Both the position numbers and the translations under genes were made by a program. A stretch of DNA of 48,232 nucleotides. Source: a virus. Below the pieces are notes generated by a model that saw only the letters and a list, made by a program, of their open reading frames with translations, was not told where the DNA came from and ran no database searches. Below are positions 22,717 to 32,465 of this stretch, piece by piece. Where the stretch lies: positions 1-48,232 of IMG/VR virus record IMGVR_UViG_3300035670_000339. One strand, given 5' to 3'. Positions within the stretch are counted from its first letter, which is position 1. Every line of letters starts with the position of its first letter.

Positions 22717-25206
22717 TTAATAAAAATCAGGTTCTTTTATTATTTTTTCAATCTTTATTTTTTCGCCTTTATCATCGAAAATATATCTTCCCTCACTATC
22801 CTTAGCAGGATAACCGTCTTTGATTGCATCAGCCATTACTTCATTAAAAAGGGATTTATATAATTGAGGGCCTAATACTCCGATTAAATCATTTTTATGC
22901 TCCCATGTTAGATATGCATATGCATCATCGTAAGATAAGCCTTTAATCTCTTTATACTTTTGCTTGTATGCCTGATTTAATTCTGCTGTTGTAGGAGGCT
23001 TATCCTCTGCCGCTTTAGCTGTTCTTTCTGCTGCTGCAGCAGCTCTTTCTGCGGCATCATTTGCTCTATTATCTGACCTGATACGCATATTATTTGTAAA
23101 TTCCTGTTGCTTCCTATTTCCCAATTCTTTGATTAAATCTTCGTATTCTACACCTAATTTTGATACAAGCTCTTTAGAATTTTGTAATACCCAATTTAAA
23201 GAGTCATCGGCAGAAAATTGGCTTAACTGTCCCAACAATTGACCTTTAGCTACCTTTTGTTCGTTCTCAGCATTCTTATTTTTTTGTTGCTCACGTATTT
23301 TTGCTATCTCGTTATCACTTTGAGCCTGTATCTTTTGCATTTCAAACTCTTGTTGATTCTTTATCTTATCAATTTCAAAGTTTTGGTTTAAGGCATATTC
23401 CTTTGCTTTCCAGCTTGGAGTTCCAACCGGTAGCTTAAGTATTGAAGATATTTCGTTAGTAACATATCCAACCTTATCAACAATATCTAAAGCCTTGTCA
23501 AACTCTTTTTGCTTAGCTTCAACATAATTTTTCTGCTCAGCTATATTATTCTTCAATTGGTCTGATATAGTGCTTATAACATTCTCGTAAGACTTCCTAG
23601 TTCTATCGTCTATCTTTTGAAGATTAGCTATTGAAGCCGTAGCATAAGCAGAGTATCTATCGAAATCTTCTTGGCTAATAGACTTTAACATCTCAGCCGT
23701 CTTAAGCTTTTTATTTATGTTTTCGTTATATCTTTGAAGAGCAAGCTCCTGATATTTAGGCAATAGTTCTTCTCTTATCTGCCTTGCATTATCTCCGGTA
23801 ATTGTGCTTGATAATATTCCACGTCTATTCATTTCTTCTAACATAGACTTATCTGCAAACTTAACAGCATCTTGTAAAGCCGTATCACTATTAGGATTAT
23901 ATTCAAAAGGCGTTAAGGTAGATTGAATTAGGCTTATCATATCGTCTTGAACAGAGCTTTTAAAAGTCCTTATGCCATCTATCATCTGAGTTATATTAGA
24001 TTGATAAGGATTGTTCTGCTCATACTCTGCAAGCTTATTATTAACCATATCAAGTTCATTCTTTAAACGTATCTTTTCCTCGTCAAATTGATTAAGCTCA
24101 GGACCATTTGTAAAGCCTAATCCCTGTTCCACTTGCATACCGTTACCAACATTACCGCCAACATTACTATTAGCTTGCAACTGACTAATAATGCTATTTA
24201 TCTGTTCAGGAGAAGAATAGAACCTTCCCCCTATGTTAGCCATGCCTTGAGTATTAACAGGCATATCGTTAACGATTACTTGTCCTGTAGCGTTATCGTA
24301 GCCTACTCTATATCCTTGAGATTCTAATTGCTGTCTTAAGCCTGTAGGAATACCAAGCATTTGTGCAATCTGGTCTGATGTACCTTGCCATCTTCCATTA
24401 ACAAGCTGTAAGCCAAACTGTTGAGGATTAACCTGCGTACCGTTAATAGTCGGTATATTACCTATATTGCCTATCTGTAAGCCAAGCTGAGAAACAACAT
24501 CACGCAAATTTAACATAGGCATTTGTGTAGGCTGTGCAGCTTGTGAGGGCTGTGCCTGTGCTTGTTGTGCTTGAACTTGTTGTGTCTGCGTTGGCTGTGC
24601 TTGTACAGATTGTAATGGCTGTGTAGTCTGCATAGGTTTATTAACAAACGTAGCATTTCCATTTTGGTCTACTTCTACTTGACCAAGCTTGCTAAAATCA
24701 CCCTTGTATAAATAATTATATAAAGCATTTCTTTCAGCATCGTTAAGATTAGGCATATAATAATTTATATCGTCACGTATCTTATTCTGAGTAAAAGAAT
24801 CAGAAAGCCCACTTGTGCCCCAATTTTTAGACCTTGCTTGTGCAAGCATACCAACTTTAGCGTTGGACATAAGTCTATTCATTATATCCTGTTCGTTGCT
24901 AGTATCCATGGCATAATTTTGCATAGCATTAGTATTATTATTAACAGGCGTTACATTAGTTGTTCCTGTTGTAATTGGCTTAGTAACAGTCTGTGTTACA
25001 GGCTTTTTAATTAAATCATTCCAATAAGCATCCTCGCTTACTGCTCCATTATATGTCTGCATTGTAGGCTTAGCAGGCTGTGTTAAATTAAGCTTATACT
25101 TATCCATTGCATTCTGATATATAGTTGCATCAGGTGAACCTCTTTCGACTGCTGAATAATAACTTTTTTTAGCATTATCGTATAACATCTGCCAATCTGT
25201 AGCCAT
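22717..25206 (-). CDS. Second large internal/ejection-type virion protein
   Basis: The 829-residue product has a Gln-rich linker at about 190-235 (QAQPTQTQQVQAQQAQAQPS), a globular segment about 235-350 with repeated NGxPV-like motifs (TINGTQVNPQQFGLQLVNGR), then a long coiled coil (about 370-720) with an Ala-rich AAERAAAAAERTAKAAED stretch. The rod-like build and position between fibre gene and the giant protein suggest a partner for genome delivery. GGGGTGA precedes ATG 25206. Confidence 0.55.
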   Translation of the reverse strand: MATDWQMLYDNAKKSYYSAVERGSPDATIYQNAMDKYKLNLTQPAKPTMQTYNGAVSEDAYWNDLIKKPVTQTVTKPITTGTTNVTPVNNNTNAMQNYAMDTSNEQDIMNRLMSNAKVGMLAQARSKNWGTSGLSDSFTQNKIRDDINYYMPNLNDAERNALYNYLYKGDFSKLGQVEVDQNGNATFVNKPMQTTQPLQSVQAQPTQTQQVQAQQAQAQPSQAAQPTQMPMLNLRDVVSQLGLQIGNIGNIPTINGTQVNPQQFGLQLVNGRWQGTSDQIAQMLGIPTGLRQQLESQGYRVGYDNATGQVIVNDMPVNTQGMANIGGRFYSSPEQINSIISQLQANSNVGGNVGNGMQVEQGLGFTNGPELNQFDEEKIRLKNELDMVNNKLAEYEQNNPYQSNITQMIDGIRTFKSSVQDDMISLIQSTLTPFEYNPNSDTALQDAVKFADKSMLEEMNRRGILSSTITGDNARQIREELLPKYQELALQRYNENINKKLKTAEMLKSISQEDFDRYSAYATASIANLQKIDDRTRKSYENVISTISDQLKNNIAEQKNYVEAKQKEFDKALDIVDKVGYVTNEISSILKLPVGTPSWKAKEYALNQNFEIDKIKNQQEFEMQKIQAQSDNEIAKIREQQKNKNAENEQKVAKGQLLGQLSQFSADDSLNWVLQNSKELVSKLGVEYEDLIKELGNRKQQEFTNNMRIRSDNRANDAAERAAAAAERTAKAAEDKPPTTAELNQAYKQKYKEIKGLSYDDAYAYLTWEHKNDLIGVLGPQLYKSLFNEVMADAIKDGYPAKDSEGRYIFDDKGEKIKIEKIIKEPDFY

Positions 25207-25221
25207 AATAGTATCACCCCT

Positions 25222-26403
25222 TTATTTAGAATATTCGCTTCTACTTCCTACAGTATTAAGCTCAACATGAACATCAAAATTCATAGCATCAACATTGCCG
25301 GAAAAAGGATCTGTAGACGCAAATGCCGAGCTATCATTATCACCATCTCTTATTAATCTAAATTGTATTATGTCGGATAACATAGCATCAGATGTTGGAG
25401 TTATGCTTCCAAATATAGTAATCTGATTTATAGTGCTTCCGACAGTAAACGAATAGACTTCGCTTTGCCTTGCAATATTCGTCCATGCACTAGCTTTTGA
25501 ACCTCCATTATATTGCCATCTATACTGTATTAACCAATTAGGAATATTGCTTGAACTTTGCCACCAGTGAAGATGAGGATATATTGGACTTCCAACTTTC
25601 CATCCATGGTTTATTTGAATATTCATAGCTGCATAATCATTAATATTGCATGCTTGCGTGAATGTAACAGAACTATCAGTAGTATTTATAATTATATCTG
25701 CTGCTGGATTAACATAGCTTTGGAATAATAAACTTTGTAATTCATCATGCCACTGTGAAGCTTGACCATAAAAGACTACTCCATCAGAGCTTGCTTCGCA
25801 ATAATCACTGCTATTGCCAAACTTGCCTATTCCTGCTTGAATAGTAGACGTTACTGTAAGATTAGCAAATGCCGGACTAGATGTGGTTGAAATGTCCTGT
25901 ATAGTATCAAGAGCACTACTAGCATTTACCTTTAAATTGCTTGTGCTATATTGAAGCACAATATTTGTTGAGCTTGTTTGTAAGGGAGCTACAAAAGCAA
26001 GATTAATATTACTAGACGGTAGATTGCTAATAGTACTATATAATTCTTGTAAAGCACCTTCTACGCTTGTGCTTGTAAAATATCCTCCGGTATCGTCAAT
26101 CTTTACATTCTCTGCCGAAATATTTAATATCGTGCTTCCAATCTGTTGCAAAGCTACTTCAACAGTACCACCGCTAAAGTAGCTGCTATTATCTATTATA
26201 GGAATATCGCTTGCATCAACCTGATTAGCACCAATGCCAAAATCAATATTACTAGCTTTTACCTGTGCCGAACCAAGCGTTAAACTTGTGCTTGATATGT
26301 TATCGTCGTCAAGCTTCTTGCCAAACAAATATTCTAATTTACGCTTCCATAAAAATAAAGTTTCTTCCGGTGTCGGAAGAATAGGAAAGTTTTCTATAGG
26401 CAT
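25222..26403 (-). CDS. Tail fibre or needle-like virion protein
   Basis: The 393-residue product begins MPIENFPILPTPEETLFLWK. The middle has fibre-like repeats (SYFSGGTVEVALQQIG, GYFTSTSVEGALQELYSTIS), then a C-terminal beta-rich domain with IYPHLHWWQSSSNIPNWLIQ that resembles a carbohydrate-binding jelly roll. ATG 26403 is chosen because GGCGGTGAG precedes it. It follows the propeller gene, where P22-like phages carry tail-tip components. Confidence 0.6.
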   Translation of the reverse strand: MPIENFPILPTPEETLFLWKRKLEYLFGKKLDDDNISSTSLTLGSAQVKASNIDFGIGANQVDASDIPIIDNSSYFSGGTVEVALQQIGSTILNISAENVKIDDTGGYFTSTSVEGALQELYSTISNLPSSNINLAFVAPLQTSSTNIVLQYSTSNLKVNASSALDTIQDISTTSSPAFANLTVTSTIQAGIGKFGNSSDYCEASSDGVVFYGQASQWHDELQSLLFQSYVNPAADIIINTTDSSVTFTQACNINDYAAMNIQINHGWKVGSPIYPHLHWWQSSSNIPNWLIQYRWQYNGGSKASAWTNIARQSEVYSFTVGSTINQITIFGSITPTSDAMLSDIIQFRLIRDGDNDSSAFASTDPFSGNVDAMNFDVHVELNTVGSRSEYSK

Positions 26404-26407
26404 ATAC

Positions 26408-27835
26408 TCACCGCCTTTTAGTCCTAAATGTACGCTCAATCCTATATACTGTTACATCATCTGTTCCATCAAACTTAAGCCTAAAGAATGGCTCATTCTG
26501 CAATACTGTAGACGGTATCAATAGCCTTTCAACATGCTCACTATTATCAAGGTCAAAATCACTTGATACAGCTATGCTATTAAAAGAAGTGCTGTCGTTA
26601 TTGCTTGCATGTGTAGAATAATAAACATTCATAGTAGCATCAGAACTACCCTTGTAAAGAACGGATATATCCCATAGCGTTTCAGCAGTGTTACCACTCC
26701 CTGTTATATAAGGCTTAGTTATAAAAGACCACGATATAGAAGTGCTGTTATCTTTACCGGTGTTGGTGTTACGCATATTTACAACTTCACCGCCAAGCGT
26801 AAGCCCATACAAGGAGTTACCTATCAAGGTAAAGTCTTTAAAGCTTCCTGTTTCCGTATACCATTTGCCAATCCTGGTATCGTACATTAAAAGCATATTA
26901 TTAGTTGTGTTAGCATACGGAATAGCAAAATAAATAAAATCCCCATTGCTTCCTGCTGCAATGAGGTTTAATCTGCTATATAGTATTCCTTTTATGTAAG
27001 TATTCACAGGCTGACTAATCTTTAGAGGCGTTCCTCCGTTATACTCATATATACCATCTACCCAAGCCCAGTATAGCTTTTTATTCGCTTTTATAATGCT
27101 TCGATTGCTTACACATCCTATATTGCCTTCTACGTCTATTAATTCAAAGTTACTAGGACTACTGCCATAAAGCTCATGCATAGAATATTCGGTAAATGCA
27201 ATTACCTTATCGTTATATTCGCATATGCCTGTTATATCTCCCTTAGCTCTAGCAATAGTAATATTGCCGGCATCGTTTGAAGTTGTCCAATCGTTTACGC
27301 TATTCAAGGCACAATAATATACCGTTGCACCTTTAGCGGCATATATCCTGCCCTTATGCACCGTAAATATATTAGTATACGGCATAGAAGCATCCCCCAA
27401 GTTTAAGGCTGTGCTTCCAGTACTTGTCCAATACTTAGCCTGAGTACTATTCATCAATATAGTATATCTTACTGAGCCTGTATTAAAATCCATTATCTCA
27501 GCTTGAGCGGTAGCCGTAAGAGAAGTTGATAACGTTGCAAGAGCTGTCGAAGTAGGATTCCAATATTGCCAATTCTTACCGTCAACAACGTGAAGATAAG
27601 TATTAGCACGTTCACCTATGCCATTAGGAGCAGATAAGGCAGATAATGCCGTAGAAAAATTAGTCCTGTCATACCGTGTGGTAATGGCAGGATATTCATG
27701 AGAATCCATATTACTAACATAAGTTAATTCACTTTCTTTAATATCAAATGGAGGCACTCCCAAATTAAGACCATCACCTAAAGAATTTGTAACCGTCTTA
27801 TTTACCACGCTTACAGGTCTCCACATAGGCATCAT
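26408..27835 (-). CDS. P22 gp10-like tail hub/stabilisation protein (beta-propeller)
   Basis: The 475-residue product has repeated blade-like segments (NIFTVHKGRIYAAKGATVYY, IKANKKLYWAWVDGIYEYNG, ITGICEYNDKVIAFTEYSMH), typical of the propeller proteins that plug the portal/adaptor in podoviruses. Its place right after the gp4-like adaptor supports this. AGGTGATAAAGT precedes ATG 27835. Confidence 0.65.
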   Translation of the reverse strand: MMPMWRPVSVVNKTVTNSLGDGLNLGVPPFDIKESELTYVSNMDSHEYPAITTRYDRTNFSTALSALSAPNGIGERANTYLHVVDGKNWQYWNPTSTALATLSTSLTATAQAEIMDFNTGSVRYTILMNSTQAKYWTSTGSTALNLGDASMPYTNIFTVHKGRIYAAKGATVYYCALNSVNDWTTSNDAGNITIARAKGDITGICEYNDKVIAFTEYSMHELYGSSPSNFELIDVEGNIGCVSNRSIIKANKKLYWAWVDGIYEYNGGTPLKISQPVNTYIKGILYSRLNLIAAGSNGDFIYFAIPYANTTNNMLLMYDTRIGKWYTETGSFKDFTLIGNSLYGLTLGGEVVNMRNTNTGKDNSTSISWSFITKPYITGSGNTAETLWDISVLYKGSSDATMNVYYSTHASNNDSTSFNSIAVSSDFDLDNSEHVERLLIPSTVLQNEPFFRLKFDGTDDVTVYRIERTFRTKRR

Positions 27836-27850
27836 ACTTTATCACCTGCC

Positions 27851-28501
27851 TTATTCATCAAAGTCAAATTTATAGCTAAGACGTGTTCTAGGCGTTCTAA
27901 CTCTGTCGTTAGCTCTCTTCATTCTTAATTTTCTTTCTATTTCGTTTGCATCCATTGTGAAATTGTTTGCAAGCTCTATATCAGGATTATTACCGCTCTT
28001 AGCAATTCTGGACATTACTCTGAATCGTATTAAATCAATATAATCCTGGTCAAGCGGAAATTGAACAGAAGTATCAGTAGAAGCAAATAAAGTAGGTCTT
28101 TTCTGATACTTAATCCTTATAGGAAGCCCATCCGAATCTGTAGTAGGCGTTGGATATATTCCAAAGGTCTGTCCCAATCCTTCAAAGTATCTATAGCCTT
28201 CCAAATCTTCATCAGGTCCGCAATAAGTATATGACGTAAAATTACATGTGCTTGTAACAGTTGTGCTATCACATACCATTATCCCATTTTCTACTATAGT
28301 TTCAAAATCGCAATCAGTAGGTAATGTATAATAAACCTGATTAGCAATAGTAGTAAGGGAATCATATACTTCCGTACTCGTCATTTGCTGCCATATCTTA
28401 CGCATTTCATTATTTGTAAGCGTTGTAATGCTAGAGCTGTTTATTCTACTAGGCAGAAATTCATTTATATAATCTTTAAATTGACCTATTGTTTCGGACA
28501 T
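27851..28501 (-). CDS. P22 gp4-like head-tail adaptor
   Basis: The 216-residue product starts MSETIGQFKDYINEFLPSRI and contains LDQDYIDLIRFRVMSRIAKS and ELANNFTMDANEIERKLRMK, the helix-rich layout of adaptor proteins that bind the portal after packaging. ATG 28501 follows TAGGTGATAAT. The alternative upstream start at 28543 would overlap the spike gene. Confidence 0.6.
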   Translation of the reverse strand: MSETIGQFKDYINEFLPSRINSSSITTLTNNEMRKIWQQMTSTEVYDSLTTIANQVYYTLPTDCDFETIVENGIMVCDSTTVTSTCNFTSYTYCGPDEDLEGYRYFEGLGQTFGIYPTPTTDSDGLPIRIKYQKRPTLFASTDTSVQFPLDQDYIDLIRFRVMSRIAKSGNNPDIELANNFTMDANEIERKLRMKRANDRVRTPRTRLSYKFDFDE

Positions 28502-28524
28502 ATTATCACCTACTTTATAAATTA

Positions 28525-30552
28525 TTAAGGTGCAATCTTCCAAGAAAATGTAAGAGTACTAACACCCGGGTCATTTCTACAATTTACGTTGAATTGAGTT
28601 GCAGTAATGGTATCTACCCAAATATTCCCGGGGTCATTGGAAGGGTTATTTGTTGGAGTGATTTGTATTTCTCTTGCAATAGGAGTAACATCAAGAGAAT
28701 GTGTTACTGTTGTTGCTGTTGCTCCGTTGGCAATTGCTCCTGTTCCGGCAAATTCTGTTAAATATCCTTTGTTATACTTAACAACATTACCGTTAGAAAG
28801 TGTCTTTTCATCAACTATACTTACTCCAGCTGTTCCATTTTGCCTTACATCATTGTTAATGACATTTGTAAGAGTTGAATCAAAAGATACACCATCTATC
28901 ATTTCTATCCCATATTTGTTTCCTGCACTAATATTACCCATAACAACACAATCTTCAGCTCCGTAAAGGTATATACCGGAATAAGTATTAGCAGTCTCCT
29001 GAGAATTATTTTGAGTAATATTATTAGATATTACATTTTTCTTTATATCTTCACAGAAAATACCATGTCTCTTATTGTTATAACATCTATTAGAAGTTAT
29101 AATATTGCCCTCTAAAACTTGAGCAGACTGAGTTAGTGCTATTCCATATCTTTGAGTTTCGGTAGATTGATAATCAATACAAACATTATTCGAAATTGTA
29201 AAATTGATAGGGTCAAGTAAGTTAATTCCGTCACCAGTACCATCTCTACCATTGTTATAGCAATAATTTCCGTTTATATTAGCATATTCAGAGCTTTGTA
29301 ATCCGGCATAAATACCATGCAAAGCATTACCATAGCACATATTACCTTCTACTATACAGGTACCGTTAGTACCGCCACCAAGCCTTATACCATATTCCTG
29401 AGTAGGTGTAGTCTGGTCATCGTAGCAAATATTATTTGACAGTATATAGTTATCATTCGTCTGAGTTGCATACATAAATATTCCGGCATGTCCTGTTCCG
29501 GCTTTATTATTATTATAAAATACACAATTTGAAATAACTATATTAGTTGAATCATCTCCGGCAGCCTGGTCACTTCCACCTAAAACACCAGAATAATAGC
29601 AATCATGAGCTATGCAATTTGTTATAGTAAGATTTCTTGCTTCTGCATATCCAAAACCACCACCAGCAGAACTGGCTCTACTTGTACCACTATCAGACGT
29701 TGTTCTAGCTATACAATTACTTATCGTAACGTCTTCTGCATAAGACACGAAGAAACCAAAATCACGAGTATCAATTGCAACACAGTTATTTAAAGTAACT
29801 CTTTTAGCTCTTGTGTCCCATGTGCTATCAGCAAAATTAACAACAAATGCAGCATCGCCACAACCATCGGCAATACAATTTTCAACTACAACATCAGTAC
29901 CGTTTATCCTGTACGAGTGTCCGAACAATCCGGCTTCAGCAGCCACAAGATTATATACATAGCAATTAGATATAGTACCATGACTACATAGATAATATGT
30001 GCCAACAGATACCATTCTGCAATTCTCAGAGTAAATATTATTTATTTTATAATTGTTAACGCTCTGCAAGAAAATATCATCCCATCTGGAATTGTAAAAG
30101 AAAATATTTTCAATCAATACATTATCAACATTATCAAAATAAATCATATAGTCTAAATTGCCAGTTCTATTCGCTTTATTTCCATCAATTTTTAAATCTC
30201 TTATTGTTATATTGCTATTCCCTGTTGATGTATCGTTATTAGAAAACACTTTTGTTGTGTTTCCGGAATCAAGCTTGACTATACTCGAATACCCTGCACC
30301 ACATATTGTTATATTGTTACCAACAGTCAAGCCAGTTGAAACTAAGTATGTACCCTTTGGAAAATAAACAATACCACCACCAGCAGTTTCAGCCGCATCT
30401 AAAGTATCCTGTATAGCTTCAGTATCATCGGTTGTTCCATCTCCAACAGCACCATAGCTTTTAACGTTGATTATTCCCATTTTATCAATAAAAAAACTAC
30501 TCATTTGAGACTGAGTAGCATATATAGAAAGCAATTCACTAGGAGTAGTCAT
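28525..30552 (-). CDS. Pectate-lyase-fold tailspike
   Basis: The 675-residue product has the phage spike signature GIINVKSYGAVGDGTTDDTE, AIQDTLDAAETAGGGIVYFP at residues about 25-75, then a right-handed beta-helix of repeated N-x-I/V-x-N-C coils (ITNCIAHDCYYSGVLGG, ISNCVFYNNN). It likely binds or cleaves a surface polysaccharide. The C-terminal region (IAREIQITPTNNPSNDPGNI) looks like a trimerisation or capping part. It is encoded in the head-tail region, apart from the second beta-helix spike at 43249-45039. Confidence 0.8.
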   Translation of the reverse strand: MTTPSELLSIYATQSQMSSFFIDKMGIINVKSYGAVGDGTTDDTEAIQDTLDAAETAGGGIVYFPKGTYLVSTGLTVGNNITICGAGYSSIVKLDSGNTTKVFSNNDTSTGNSNITIRDLKIDGNKANRTGNLDYMIYFDNVDNVLIENIFFYNSRWDDIFLQSVNNYKINNIYSENCRMVSVGTYYLCSHGTISNCYVYNLVAAEAGLFGHSYRINGTDVVVENCIADGCGDAAFVVNFADSTWDTRAKRVTLNNCVAIDTRDFGFFVSYAEDVTISNCIARTTSDSGTSRASSAGGGFGYAEARNLTITNCIAHDCYYSGVLGGSDQAAGDDSTNIVISNCVFYNNNKAGTGHAGIFMYATQTNDNYILSNNICYDDQTTPTQEYGIRLGGGTNGTCIVEGNMCYGNALHGIYAGLQSSEYANINGNYCYNNGRDGTGDGINLLDPINFTISNNVCIDYQSTETQRYGIALTQSAQVLEGNIITSNRCYNNKRHGIFCEDIKKNVISNNITQNNSQETANTYSGIYLYGAEDCVVMGNISAGNKYGIEMIDGVSFDSTLTNVINNDVRQNGTAGVSIVDEKTLSNGNVVKYNKGYLTEFAGTGAIANGATATTVTHSLDVTPIAREIQITPTNNPSNDPGNIWVDTITATQFNVNCRNDPGVSTLTFSWKIAP

Positions 30553-30565
30553 ATTATAAACCCCC

Positions 30566-30877
30566 TTATCTTTCCCAAATTATAGCTTGATATGTAGCCG
30601 CTGTTGATGTACTAACCATTGCCAAATAATCCTGAACCTCTAAATTTAAGCTCATACCTGTAGAAAGTTTATATCCTAAAGAAGTTGTTGGAGCTGTCGT
30701 AAGCGTTGATATATGAATATCACCAGTCAAGCAATAAAGTGATATCGGGAAATTAGTTCCGTAAGCTGTGCTAGATAAAAAGCTAACATTTCCTATTCCT
30801 GCAGCTACAGTAGTACTTGCAGCAGTAGGACTAACAATAGTTTTAGGCTTTCTAAATCTTTCAAAGTAAAATGCCAT
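30566..30877 (-). CDS. Unrecognised small virion-type protein
   Basis: The 103-residue product starts MAFYFERFRKPKTIVSPTAA and is Ser/Thr/Ala-rich with beta propensity. It lies between a decoration-like protein and the spike. It may be a head-to-tail or spike-attachment part; no family is recognised. Confidence 0.5.
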   Translation of the reverse strand: MAFYFERFRKPKTIVSPTAASTTVAAGIGNVSFLSSTAYGTNFPISLYCLTGDIHISTLTTAPTTSLGYKLSTGMSLNLEVQDYLAMVSTSTAATYQAIIWER

Positions 30878-30911
30878 ATCTATTCACCCTCCCATAATTT
30901 TTTAAATAAAT

Positions 30912-30931
30912 AAAAAGGGGCATGTAGCCCC
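30912..30931 (-). terminator. Terminator in the late operon
   Basis: On the reverse strand GGGGC-TACAT-GCCCC (30917-30931) is followed by TTTTTATTTATTT. It lies 7 bases after the stop of the 30938-31477 gene and would reduce transcription of the spike and tail genes relative to the capsid. Confidence 0.8.
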
Positions 30932-30937
30932 AATTTA

Positions 30938-31477
30938 TTAAGTCGAAACAACACCGGTAGACAACCCGGAAGAAAGACCCAATATACCACCATAAGTAGT
31001 TACGTTACTTGAAGCAGAACGGAAGTCTGTTACTGCCCATCTGCTTGTAGATAAACCTAGTAAACGCACATAAGTATAAGGCGTTTGCATAGCAATGTTA
31101 GTTAAATCTGCATTAATAGCAGTTGAACCGTAGCCTATAATAGTAATGTTCGTGCTTCCGGTTCCAACCTGTGTGGCATCCGATGAACCCATAGGAGCTA
31201 TCGTAGATTGAAGAATAAGCTCTTTAACAATGCCTTTTATAGGAGCATCAATAGTATATTTCTTCATAGTTCCTGCTGCTGTCGAAGCATCAAGAAAAGA
31301 TATACCGTAAGCTTTTAGATTCGTAGCTGTTGAAGCTGTCTCATGAAAGTTAATAGGAGCACTATTAGAATACATCAATCCGCTTGATGTAGCTAAGGGA
31401 TTGCTTGTGCTGTTACCATAGAACAAGTCACCACCAAATACTACATCCGAACCATTAGCAAATCTGTTTGTTGGCAT
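30938..31477 (-). CDS. Ser/Thr-rich capsid decoration-like protein
   Basis: The 179-residue product starts MPTNRFANGSDVVFGGDLFY and is rich in Ser, Thr, Gly and Ala with beta character. It is isolated between two terminators (31501-31523 and 30912-30931) right after the capsid gene, suggesting a major structural or decoration protein made in a defined amount. No exact family is recognised. Confidence 0.5.
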   Translation of the reverse strand: MPTNRFANGSDVVFGGDLFYGNSTSNPLATSSGLMYSNSAPINFHETASTATNLKAYGISFLDASTAAGTMKKYTIDAPIKGIVKELILQSTIAPMGSSDATQVGTGSTNITIIGYGSTAINADLTNIAMQTPYTYVRLLGLSTSRWAVTDFRSASSNVTTYGGILGLSSGLSTGVVST

Positions 31478-31500
31478 TTATTTCACCGTCCTTTCAAAAT

Positions 31501-31523
31501 AAAAAGGGGCTTGTATAAGCCCC
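31501..31523 (-). terminator. Terminator after the major capsid gene
   Basis: On the reverse strand GGGGCTT-ATAC-AAGCCCC (31506-31523) is followed by TTTTTATTTT. It lies directly behind the capsid stop codon at 31535, a common device to make capsid mRNA more abundant. Confidence 0.85.
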
Positions 31524-31534
31524 TATGTTATGTA

Positions 31535-32434
31535 TTAAGCTCCTTGATTTCCAACAATACCGATAGCCGGCAATGTGCCTGCCTTATAGATGGCAATAGC
31601 GTTAAGATAAAGATTCTTTGTAGAAATCTTATCTTCGTCACTGCCAAATTCGGTATCCATGAATTTTTGGAATAATACGTTCTCATACTTTGTATCCCAC
31701 ATAAACCAAGCATTAGTATCTGCAAGGTATGTAGAATAAACCCAACTAATTCTAGGAAGGCTATTTTTTGTATTGCTTAATTCATTAGCCTTCTTATCGG
31801 AACCATATACTTCCTCAATATCCATCATGTTATAAACATGAGTCATGCCCTTATTCGGGAAAGCTTTAATCTTTCCACCGGCATGATTTTTAAAGTCTGC
31901 AAACATTTTAATCATAGTCTTATGATTCTCAGGTGTCTGCAAGCTTGAAGCAGTTGCAAGAGTATCGTTAGTTACACCGATAGCATCTATGCAAGGTCTG
32001 CTGTTTGAGCAAAGAGGAACTCCATCAGCAAGATTGGTAGCAAAAGCGTTATCCCATTCTGCAATAGCTTCTCTTTCCTCATTTTCTCTCATGGTTCTAG
32101 CAAGCTCTTTAGCTCTAGAACTCTGAATAACTCCATACAAATCATACTTAACTGATTCCATGGAAACAGAATAACCGTTAGCCCATGTCTTGTTTGTAAT
32201 AGTTGTTTGATAAGCCTGTCTTACTTTTCCGTATTGGATTGCATCGCCTTCAACCTTTTCGGAAGCAGACTGCAAGTTACCCATAGAATCGTAAGTTTCG
32301 GCTTTCTTTGTAGCTTTTTTCATAGTAACGAAATCTTTATACTCGATAGGAAACGCATCAAAGTTATCCATAAAAATTTCTTTTTGTCCGGCAACAATCA
32401 TCCTCGAAATATCTGAGGTCATAGTATAAGCCAT
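31535..32434 (-). CDS. Major capsid protein
   Basis: The 299-residue product starts MAYTMTSDISRMIVAGQKEI and contains GKVRQAYQTTITNKTWANGY, ARTMRENEEREAIAEWDNAF and VLFQKFMDTEFGSDEDKIST. Length and pattern fit HK97-fold capsid proteins of the kind annotated as Mu-like major head proteins. Its context (scaffold and decoration genes just upstream, a terminator behind) supports the call. Sequence alone would not exclude another head protein. Confidence 0.75.
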   Translation of the reverse strand: MAYTMTSDISRMIVAGQKEIFMDNFDAFPIEYKDFVTMKKATKKAETYDSMGNLQSASEKVEGDAIQYGKVRQAYQTTITNKTWANGYSVSMESVKYDLYGVIQSSRAKELARTMRENEEREAIAEWDNAFATNLADGVPLCSNSRPCIDAIGVTNDTLATASSLQTPENHKTMIKMFADFKNHAGGKIKAFPNKGMTHVYNMMDIEEVYGSDKKANELSNTKNSLPRISWVYSTYLADTNAWFMWDTKYENVLFQKFMDTEFGSDEDKISTKNLYLNAIAIYKAGTLPAIGIVGNQGA

Positions 32435-32465
32435 ATCTATTCAACTCCTTTGTTTTGAATTTTAA

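Noticed and set aside
31528-31725. 65-codon reverse frame at the end of the capsid gene
   Set aside because: It overlaps the capsid gene in another frame with no start signal, so it is a shadow.
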